DNA of 64,000 nucleotides from Gammaproteobacteria bacterium. Its GTDB lineage: Bacteria > Pseudomonadota > Gammaproteobacteria > Coxiellales > Coxiellaceae. The notes beneath the pieces are model-generated. The model was not told the DNA's origin. It saw only the letters and a list, made by a program, of their open reading frames with translations, and did no database searches. Every line of letters begins with the position of its first letter. Positions within the stretch are counted from its first letter, which is position 1. The position numbers and the translations under genes are program-made. Location: positions 20,547 to 84,546 of the forward strand of contig JAHFRQ010000006.1 in assembly GCA_023266215.1 (NCBI GenBank). The letters run 5' to 3'. Positions 8,394-15,061 of this stretch are shown here, piece by piece.

Positions 8394-10205
8394 ATGAAAA
8401 TTAAAAATAGTATAAATAATAATTTTTTTCCTGTCGGTATCAATAGATGGGTTGCATTTATTGTACTCAAGATTTTTTTTATGTTGATATTATCCATTTG
8501 GCTTGGGTTAATATTTTTTAAATTTGATGTAAAATTAGAATTTACGCCTTTACCATGGCAAATTATTAAAATAATAGAGGCGGTTAAAGATAACCCACCT
8601 ATTTTAGGAAAATTGTTTTTTTGTTTATTAGGCAGCATCACATTTTTTGCCGCATTGATTTTTTTTAAAATACTTAAAAAATATCATCCCGATAAAAAAA
8701 TATTGGGGGATGCGCATTTTGCAAGCGCATTAGAAATTAAAAAAGCAGGATTTTTTGATGCAGAAGGCGTTATTGTCGGAAAATCATGGGGCAAGCCTTT
8801 AAAAGCCGCGGGTTTTGAGCATGTACTAGCGTTTGCGCCTGCAGGATCCGGTAAAACCACATCGATTGCCATTCCCAATTTATTAACGTGGCGCGAATCT
8901 TGCGTTGTTAATGATCCAAAATATGAGCTATTTGAAACAACGAGCGGCTACCGTGAAAATACTTTAAAAAATAAAATTTTTTGTTTTGCACCAACTCGTC
9001 GCAAAACACATCGATATAATCCACTTCAGTTTATATCAAAAGACCCATTTAAAAGAATTGGCGAGATTCAATTAATAGGGCATGTGATTATCCCCAATGG
9101 CGCGGGTGAGCCCATTTGGACCCAGTCATCCCGCGAATTATTTTTGAGTCTAGTTTTGTATTTACTAGATACTAAAGATAAAAAAGCAACGCTTCCTGAA
9201 ATTTATAATCTATCCAAACAACACCACTTTAACGAATGGTTAACGGATTTAATTGAAAACACGGATCACCTTGATCCAGAATGTTACCGCAATATCAGTA
9301 GTTACCTAAACACCGCTGAAAAAACAAGAGCCAGCATTATTAAAACATTTACGGGCTATTTAGAGATTTTTGCCAATCCCATTATTAATGCCGCAGTCTC
9401 TGATAGTGATTTTGATCTGCGTAATCTGCGATCCGAAAAAATAACCATTTACATTGGTTTTTCTGAAAATGAAAAGGAGATGATCTCTCCTCTTTTAACT
9501 ATTTTCTGGCAGCAGTTAATTTCATTCATGACTGAAAAAACGCCCAATACAGCAACAGAACCCTATGCGCTGCTTTGCTTGATGGAAGAATTTTCGGTTT
9601 TAGGGCGTCTTGTTAATCTTAAAAGTTCACTTAAAATATTGCGCGCCTATCGTGTACGCGTTTTAATTATAATCCAATATTTATCACAAATAGGTGAGTA
9701 CTATTCACAGGCTGAAACAGAAGCGTTTAAGAACATTAAGACAAAAATCAGCTTTGCTCTAGATAGCATTGTCGATGCAGAATATGTGAGTAAAATTTTA
9801 GGTATGCAAACAAAACGTATTAGAAATAAAAGCGCAACATCGGGATTAAATAATTCGAGCACATCGCACAGTGATCAATTGCAATCTGTGCCCTTGATGC
9901 GCGCCGATGAAATTTTACGATTAAAACCTAATCAAGCTATTATTATTCGCACTGGTTTTGCGCCGGTTTTTGCAAAGCAATATCGATGGTACAAAGAAGA
10001 TGCATTAAAATATTTACCTTGCGGGCAGGCTTTTATCCCAGAGCAAATGCCTATGATAGTACCATTTGAAAAATCACTTCAAAAAAATAAAGCAAATCAA
10101 CACAACAAGGAGGTTCAAGACAATGAAATTGAAAAATTAAAAATTCAGGCAGAATTTTTATCAGGCGCTGTTTTAAGTGCAATAAATTCTGATCATGCAA
10201 ATTAA
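8394..10205 (+). CDS. virD4: VirD4/TraG coupling protein
   Basis: 603 residues. Two N-terminal membrane helices (about 20-44 and 72-92) precede an AAA-like motor with Walker A APAGSGKTTS near residue 149 and a Walker B-type CLMEEFSVLG near 390. It also has the Q-rich sensor segment VLIIIQYLSQIGEYY. The coupling protein brings the relaxase-DNA complex to the channel. No other virD4-like gene is visible. A run of Lys/Asn/Gln at the C-terminus (residues 565-590) is a variable tail. Confidence 0.95.
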   Translation: MKIKNSINNNFFPVGINRWVAFIVLKIFFMLILSIWLGLIFFKFDVKLEFTPLPWQIIKIIEAVKDNPPILGKLFFCLLGSITFFAALIFFKILKKYHPDKKILGDAHFASALEIKKAGFFDAEGVIVGKSWGKPLKAAGFEHVLAFAPAGSGKTTSIAIPNLLTWRESCVVNDPKYELFETTSGYRENTLKNKIFCFAPTRRKTHRYNPLQFISKDPFKRIGEIQLIGHVIIPNGAGEPIWTQSSRELFLSLVLYLLDTKDKKATLPEIYNLSKQHHFNEWLTDLIENTDHLDPECYRNISSYLNTAEKTRASIIKTFTGYLEIFANPIINAAVSDSDFDLRNLRSEKITIYIGFSENEKEMISPLLTIFWQQLISFMTEKTPNTATEPYALLCLMEEFSVLGRLVNLKSSLKILRAYRVRVLIIIQYLSQIGEYYSQAETEAFKNIKTKISFALDSIVDAEYVSKILGMQTKRIRNKSATSGLNNSSTSHSDQLQSVPLMRADEILRLKPNQAIIIRTGFAPVFAKQYRWYKEDALKYLPCGQAFIPEQMPMIVPFEKSLQKNKANQHNKEVQDNEIEKLKIQAEFLSGAVLSAINSDHAN

Positions 10206-10238
10206 TTTAAAAAAATTAAAAAATAAAGGGAACTTAAT

Positions 10239-10607
10239 ATGCAATACAACACACTTTTTAAAAACACATTAATGACATTGTGCGTTTCATCAGCATTAAT
10301 GCTAGCAGGATGTGCCACGTCTGATTTAAAAGAATTGGTGAGTAATGGCAATGCAACATCGATCACACAAAAAAAGCTAAATCCTATCTCTCCAACAAAA
10401 GTCGTCATTTATGATACCGCGCCAAAGCATTATAAATTAATTGGAAGGTTATCTGCTGATAATTATTCCATGATTGGCATGGAACATTCACAAGAATCTA
10501 TTATGAGTGAGCTTAAAAAATTAGCAGCAGGGCTGGGTGCTAACGGCGTGATTCGTGTCCACCAAGGATTAACACAAACAACAGCTGAGGCGGTGCTGGT
10601 GAAGTAA
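10239..10607 (+). CDS. Small lipoprotein at the end of the vir operon
   Basis: 122 residues with a signal sequence and lipobox LMLAGCAT (Cys25). The mature domain has GRLSADNYSMIG, then LKKLAAGLGANGVIRVHQ and ends LTQTTAEAVLVK. This type of small alpha/beta outer-membrane lipoprotein domain is seen with other secretion genes, but I cannot name the family with certainty. It is 30 bases after virD4 and is followed by a hairpin, so it is probably the last gene of the operon. A diverged copy of its 3' end occurs at 13288-13326. Confidence 0.75.
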   Translation: MQYNTLFKNTLMTLCVSSALMLAGCATSDLKELVSNGNATSITQKKLNPISPTKVVIYDTAPKHYKLIGRLSADNYSMIGMEHSQESIMSELKKLAAGLGANGVIRVHQGLTQTTAEAVLVK

Positions 10608-10619
10608 CAGATTATGCTT

Positions 10620-10646
10620 TGGCAACCAAGCGTTGTTTGGTTGCCA
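10620..10646 (+). terminator. Hairpin after the vir operon
   Basis: The 9-base arms GGCAACCAA and TTGGTTGCC flank a 7-base loop between the lipoprotein gene and the convergent abiE operon. No long T-run follows on either strand, so it may be a weak or bidirectional terminator rather than a canonical one. Confidence 0.5.
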
Positions 10647-10657
10647 TAAAAGGTACG

Positions 10658-11593
10658 TCACAATTCTAAAATATTCTTAAGTTTTGACAGCATATCGGCA
10701 TGTTTTTTCTTATCCATTTTTTTAATATTAATTAGTTTCCATTGAACAGCAGGTAATTTATCAATATTCTTAAATGGCAATAAGGAATAATCTGGATTAC
10801 CTGATTTAACAGATAATATGAAATTTCTTTCATCCTTTGATAAATCCTTTTGAATGATTTTAATTAAAGTCTTTCTTGTTTCTAGCAAAGTATCTAACGA
10901 CACTTCCTGCTCTGTCATATTTAAAAACTCATTTTTATAAATGGTAGAAATATCAATTAAATTTGGGTTTAACAGCTCCTGCATGGGCCGTGGGGAACAA
11001 ATGAGATACACAACAAAGGCCTGTCTAATGTCATCAGTAATACCTTCATTGCTTAGCAATTCTTTAACATCAAAAAAATCTCTAGGGTGCTGCCTGGCAA
11101 GTGCCGCGCAAATTTTTCCCGCATAAATTTCAGATCGTGCTAGCACAGGAATTTCTTTGACACTAAAGGCAAACTGTTTCTCGATAGATTTTTTTAAATT
11201 CATTTTTTCTGGTAAAAATAAACTGCCTCGCATTATAAAATTTGGTTCTATTTTAATAGTTGTGTCATGATCAATAACCATTAATTTTTGTAAAATACCA
11301 TCTTGTGTTTTTAACTCTTTTATTTTATAACGCGGGTTTCTCTTTGAAATTGATTGTGACATTGCTCTTAATCCATTTTCAATCTCAAAAATCGCACTAT
11401 TTCTATCCATGTATTTTAAAAATGTTAGATCAATATCAACCGATAATCTTGGCAAATCACGAATAAAGAAATTGATTGCTGTCCCACCTTTTAGTGCAAA
11501 ATTATCTTGATCACGTAACACAGGCAAGCAATCTAATAATAAATTAACTTGTGAAACATATTGTTCTTTATTCACGAGAGATTTCATCCTCAT
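10658..11593 (-). CDS. abiEii: AbiEii-type nucleotidyltransferase toxin
   Basis: 311 residues with the AbiEii motifs. These are KGGTAINFF (residues 35-43), LSVDIDLTF with the catalytic D-x-D (50-58), and further on ARSEIYAGKICAALARQ and RDFFDVKEL. AbiEii proteins are minimal nucleotidyltransferases that block translation (some modify tRNA) when the antitoxin fails, giving phage abortive infection or element maintenance. The gene overlaps abiEi by 26 bases, the standard antitoxin-first order. It is the passenger of the first cargo slot between the lipoprotein gene and a relaxase tail. Confidence 0.9.
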   Translation of the reverse strand: MRMKSLVNKEQYVSQVNLLLDCLPVLRDQDNFALKGGTAINFFIRDLPRLSVDIDLTFLKYMDRNSAIFEIENGLRAMSQSISKRNPRYKIKELKTQDGILQKLMVIDHDTTIKIEPNFIMRGSLFLPEKMNLKKSIEKQFAFSVKEIPVLARSEIYAGKICAALARQHPRDFFDVKELLSNEGITDDIRQAFVVYLICSPRPMQELLNPNLIDISTIYKNEFLNMTEQEVSLDTLLETRKTLIKIIQKDLSKDERNFILSVKSGNPDYSLLPFKNIDKLPAVQWKLINIKKMDKKKHADMLSKLKNILEL

Positions 11594-12353
11594 CTTTTTC
11601 AGGTAGACTTAACATCCATTTTTTGTTATAGCGGCCACCATTTCCGATGACACGATTTCCAGAGCCTATTTTTATCAAACTTAAGTTTAATTTATCAAAG
11701 CAAGATAAGCGATGCTTTTCTGCTAAATATAAAAACAAACGTTTTACTTTAATTAAGGTACATGATTCCAATAATGACTGAACAACATCACTTCTTAACC
11801 TGTCTAAAAATTCCATTAATTCATTTGCATGTTCAAATGTGATTTTATCGGGCACTAACGATAAAACTTCTAAGATAGCGCGCTCTGGAGAGGAAACCGT
11901 AATTTCGACATTACCAACAATTTTTTTGGATAACCCCAGTTTTTTATTAAATAATGTTTTTTGTTCAAAAGAGGAATTTTCAAACGATCCTATAAACCAT
12001 GCTGGCAGGCGTATGTTTTGCTTTTCAGAGCGGTATAAATAAAAGTTTTGTATCAGATCATTTTTTGAAACGTATTGTGAAGCACCGTGTAGCGCTAGGG
12101 CGGTTAATCCACCTATGTGAACTGGCAAATTGAGTTGTGTTTGTAGCGTATTAACCGCACCTTGCCATGTAAGCTCATCATTTAGTCTTGTATAAGCCCC
12201 ATGACCTATTGGCTTTATCCAGCCATTTTTGCAATAGAGATTAACCAATTGTCTATAATATCCATTACTTTTCAAATAGTTAGATGATAACGGGACACCA
12301 CTTTGCCAATGGGTTAATAAAGCATTTAACTTTTTTTTATTTTGTCTACTCAT
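11568..12353 (-). CDS. abiEi: AbiEi-type antitoxin and transcriptional repressor
   Basis: About 261 residues with an N-terminal winged helix (LNALLTHWQSGVPLSS to YTRLNDELTWQGAVNTL) followed by the AbiEi C-terminal domain. Known AbiEi proteins repress their own promoter and neutralise AbiEii without a stable complex (type IV system). I choose ATG 12353; a TTG nine bases upstream would overlap the -10 box. With a TATAAT box at 12362-12367 the transcript would begin at or very near this ATG, so the message may be leaderless. Confidence 0.88.
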   Translation of the reverse strand: MSRQNKKKLNALLTHWQSGVPLSSNYLKSNGYYRQLVNLYCKNGWIKPIGHGAYTRLNDELTWQGAVNTLQTQLNLPVHIGGLTALALHGASQYVSKNDLIQNFYLYRSEKQNIRLPAWFIGSFENSSFEQKTLFNKKLGLSKKIVGNVEITVSSPERAILEVLSLVPDKITFEHANELMEFLDRLRSDVVQSLLESCTLIKVKRLFLYLAEKHRLSCFDKLNLSLIKIGSGNRVIGNGGRYNKKWMLSLPEKDEDEISRE

Positions 12354-12389
12354 AATTGACAATTATAGTATATTTTAAACTAAAATCAA
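12352..12389 (-). promoter_or_regulatory. abiE promoter with overlapping palindromic operator
   Basis: On the minus strand, TTGATT (12389-12384), a 16-base spacer and TATAAT (12367-12362) form a near-consensus sigma-70 promoter. A perfect palindrome ATAATTGACAATTAT (12352-12366) covers the -10 box, the predicted transcription start and the first base pairs of abiEi. It would be an ideal repressor site for AbiEi. Confidence 0.65.
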
Positions 12390-12590
12390 CAATTTGTTTA
12401 TTAAAATTTAAAAGTGTCCATTTAAAATAGACTTTTATGATTAAGTTCATTATATCAAGACGAAGCATGGGCAAGAAGATGGAGGCTGAGAAATGGTTTT
12501 GCGCATTACACGCAAAAATCAGTTATAACATATTGAAAATAATCATTAAATCAATGAGATATATTATTCCTAATAAACAACTTTATTGTA

Positions 12591-12625
12591 TTTTGTCACG
12601 AACTATATTATAGAACGTGACAAAA
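12591..12625. repeat. Inverted repeat near the relaxase remnant
   Basis: Perfect 10-base arms TTTTGTCACG and CGTGACAAAA surround a nearly symmetrical centre (CTATATTATAG). It lies 3' to the relaxase remnant and upstream of abiE. It could act as a terminator or a protein-binding palindrome; the sequence does not decide. Confidence 0.5.
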
Positions 12626-12633
12626 TTAAGACA

Positions 12634-13051
12634 CTAACGCTCAATATCACGATCCTGATTTTTACCTTTTGATTTAATCACCGCGATTTTCTGATCAATC
12701 TCGACCATCTTTTTAGCCGCTTTTTTAGCATCAAACTGTTCTGCTGATTTTTTAACGGTATCAATTGAAATATTATTTTTTAGAAGTGAGGTTTGATAAT
12801 AATCGCTATTTTGAATTATTTTTTTAGCCAATGCGTTTTTATAATGGGTATTTTTAATTAAAGTTAAGTGATTTTTAGCGTGGTCGACTTCTTTTTTTGT
12901 TCCGCTATAAATTCTTGACCATTCTTTTCCAGTTGATCTGTGAAGATCTATAAACTCTGCGACAATGCGCGCCGACTCTCTTTTTTCTTGTTTTGTGCGT
13001 ATTTTTTCTTGATGGTTTTGAAGGGTCATGTAAGATTCATAATTGGTTAAA
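12634..13051 (-). pseudogene. Relaxase C-terminal fragment (copy of the TraA tail)
   Basis: The stretch from 12730 to 13051 is nearly identical to the 3' end of the intact relaxase gene (15184-15509), including FLTNYESYMTLQNHQEKIR and HKNHLTLIKN-type segments. The last part (12634-12730) is diverged and lacks the SFNIDE insertion seen in the intact protein. No relaxase or helicase domain remains upstream: similarity ends abruptly at about 13051, where unrelated sequence begins. It is a truncated relic left by recombination or duplication and is not expected to be functional. Confidence 0.85.
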
Positions 13052-13054
13052 AAG

Positions 13055-13291
13055 CGCCTTAGATTTAAAGACTCAATCGGTGGACGTGCTATTGAAAAGA
13101 AAATTGCATTATCAGCAAGACAGCGCGAAATTTTGAATTTGTTATCTAAACAAGAATACAATAGTGCGCAAATTGTGAAAAAATTAAAAAATTCTCCTAG
13201 CCGAAGAATGATTCAACTTGAATTAACAGAATTAGAAAAATTACGACTGATTAAACGAGAAGGAGAAAGTCGTTCGATAATTTGGGGTTGA
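13055..13291 (+). pseudogene. Winged-helix DNA-binding fragment
   Basis: The frame encodes LSARQREILNLLSKQ, SAQIVKKLKNSPSRR and LTELEKLRLIKREG, a clear winged helix-turn-helix of the kind found at the C-terminus of Fic or AlbA-type regulators. There is no credible start: the only in-frame initiator (TTG 13043) lies inside the relaxase-tail repeat on the opposite strand. I read it as the 3' remnant of a larger regulator joined to the relaxase fragment. A short independent protein is less likely. Confidence 0.5.
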
Positions 13292-13326
13292 CGCAGACAA
13301 CGGGTGAGGCTGTGTTGGTGAAGTAG
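13288..13326 (+). pseudogene. Remnant of the vir-operon lipoprotein 3' end
   Basis: The bases encode LTQTTGEAVLVK and a stop. The lipoprotein at 10239-10607 ends LTQTTAEAVLVK. The nucleotide sequences are related but diverged, so this is a relic of a homologous second lipoprotein gene, not a recent copy. It marks the left edge of the second cargo slot. Confidence 0.7.
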
Positions 13327-13346
13327 GAACATTTTTAAGGCAACAC

Positions 13347-13459
13347 ACTGAAAATACTGTTGTTCCCCTTATCGTTATGCTATAAAGGGAACAACAGATT
13401 TATAAATTCTCTTGTTCCCCTTATCGTTGTTCTATTAGGGGAACAACAAGATTTTCAGT
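13347..13459. promoter_or_regulatory. Nested palindromes upstream of the ATPase-DUF234 gene
   Basis: Two tandem hairpins share TTGTTCCCCTTATCGTT. The first (13357-13397) has arms CTGTTGTTCCC and GGGAACAACAG; the second (13411-13450) has arms CTTGTTCCCCT and AGGGGAACAA. The whole block is enclosed by outer arms ACTGAAAAT (13347) and ATTTTCAGT (ending 13459), so 20 of 22 bases pair across the block. It ends 12 bases before the ATPase start. Autoregulatory operator, mobile-element end or structured RNA leader are all possible. Confidence 0.7.
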
Positions 13460-13471
13460 AAGGAAAAGCTG

Positions 13472-14941
13472 ATGCATATAGTATCCAGACAAGCAGAAAT
13501 AAAAAAACTTGAGAATGCCTTTTCATCTAAAAAACCTGAATTTTTGGCAATTTATGGAAGACGCCGAGTAGGTAAAACATTTTTGGTCCGTTCATTTTTT
13601 GAGAAAAAGAAATGCATATTCTTTGCAGTAACAGGTAGTAAAGATGGCTCTTACCTTGATCAGAGGACTCACTTCACGCAGAGAATAGGGGAGGTGTTTC
13701 TAGGTGGGATTGTTCCAACCATAGGCTCAAATTGGGATCAAACATTCAAACAATTAACCGATGCAATTAACAATACAGATAAAAAGAAAAAAGCTGTTAT
13801 TTTTTTAGATGAATTGCCGTGGATGGCAACAAAAAAATCAAAATTGCTTCAAACACTCGATTACTATTGGAATCAGTATTGGTCTAGAGATAGTAGAATT
13901 AAATTAATTATCTGTGGATCATCTGCGTCATGGATTATTGATAATATTGTTAACAATAAAGGTGGTCTTCATAACAGGGTGACAGAAACAATATATCTGC
14001 GACCTTATAATTTACTTGAAACAGAACAGTATTTGTTGTCAAACAAGATCAGGTTGAATAGAAAACAGATTGTAGAAATTTATATGGTCACCGGAGGGGT
14101 GCCGTTCTATCTTAGTAAAATTGAACCTGGTTTTTCAGCAGTGCAAATAATCGAACGCCTAGCATTTACTGAAAATGCTTTTTTATTAAATGAATTTGAT
14201 AATTTATTTTCATCATTGTTTGATGATGGTGATGCTCATGTTGAAATTATTAAAGCGATCTCGAAAAATAGAGATGGAATAGGGCAAGAAACATTATTTA
14301 ATAGTTTAACAAAGACCAGTAAGGGGAAGACAGGTTTAAAACGATTAAAAGCATTAGAAGATGCTGGATTTATTTCAAGTTTTACACCACATTTTCACAA
14401 AAAACGAGGTGTGTATTATCGTATCACGGATGAATATACTTTATTTTATTTACAGTGGATTTTACCACTAAAACGAACAAAAATGACCAACGCGTTACAA
14501 AAAGGATTTTGGAAAACACTAACACAAAAACCTGAATGGTTTTCATGGGCTGGATACGCATTTGAAGCGGTTTGCTATAAGCATTTAAATCAAATTCGAC
14601 ATGCATTAAATCTTTCATCAACTTCAGTTCCAAATGCATGGAGACATATTCCAATTAAAAAAAGTTCTGAAAAAGGTGCTCAAATTGATCTTTTGTTTGA
14701 CAGGGATGATGATTCAATTACAATTTGCGAAATAAAATATACGGAAAAACCTTTTATTATTACAAAGGAATACGCGCAAAAATTATATCAAAAAAGAACT
14801 GTCTTTAAAGAAATAACTGGCACACCAAAGCAGATTTTTGTTGCTATGATTTCTGCAAACGACGTTAAGAAAAATACATATTTAACCGAGTGTATTGATG
14901 GGGTTGTTATATTAGATGATTTATTTATCAGTGAAAAATAA
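13472..14941 (+). CDS. AAA ATPase with C-terminal DUF234 nuclease-like domain
   Basis: 489 residues. The N-terminus is an archaeal-type ATPase domain with Walker A YGRRRVGKTFL near residue 30, Walker B KAVIFLDELPWMA near 112 and the arginine/sensor region IICGSSASWI. A winged-helix segment follows (RDGIGQETLFNSLTK). The C-terminal DUF234 contains QIDLLFDR and ITICEIKYT, a D-x(n)-E-x-K pattern of the PD-(D/E)xK nuclease fold. These ATPases are widespread, poorly understood and often found in defence or mobile contexts. The gene fills the second cargo slot between a lipoprotein-gene remnant and the intact relaxase gene. Ribosome site AAGGAAAAGCTG precedes ATG 13472. Confidence 0.88.
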   Translation: MHIVSRQAEIKKLENAFSSKKPEFLAIYGRRRVGKTFLVRSFFEKKKCIFFAVTGSKDGSYLDQRTHFTQRIGEVFLGGIVPTIGSNWDQTFKQLTDAINNTDKKKKAVIFLDELPWMATKKSKLLQTLDYYWNQYWSRDSRIKLIICGSSASWIIDNIVNNKGGLHNRVTETIYLRPYNLLETEQYLLSNKIRLNRKQIVEIYMVTGGVPFYLSKIEPGFSAVQIIERLAFTENAFLLNEFDNLFSSLFDDGDAHVEIIKAISKNRDGIGQETLFNSLTKTSKGKTGLKRLKALEDAGFISSFTPHFHKKRGVYYRITDEYTLFYLQWILPLKRTKMTNALQKGFWKTLTQKPEWFSWAGYAFEAVCYKHLNQIRHALNLSSTSVPNAWRHIPIKKSSEKGAQIDLLFDRDDDSITICEIKYTEKPFIITKEYAQKLYQKRTVFKEITGTPKQIFVAMISANDVKKNTYLTECIDGVVILDDLFISEK

Positions 14942-15061
14942 CAGCACATGTTTACGGATGAAATCGGGCAAATAGAGGTTTGGTTTGCAACTAAAGGTGA
15001 TAATATCCGCAAGGAAATTTAGATAACAATATTTCTGATGTGGCTGTTGAAGCGGTATAAA

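Noticed and set aside
12634..13161. Independent gene for a 175-residue protein
   Set aside because: The main part is a copy of the relaxase C-terminus; the upstream residues come from the antisense of the winged-helix fragment and have no real start.
13357..13450. Possible short CRISPR-like array (TTGTTCCCC repeats)
   Set aside because: Only two units, each internally palindromic, with nearly the same spacer and no cas genes; better read as regulatory palindromes.
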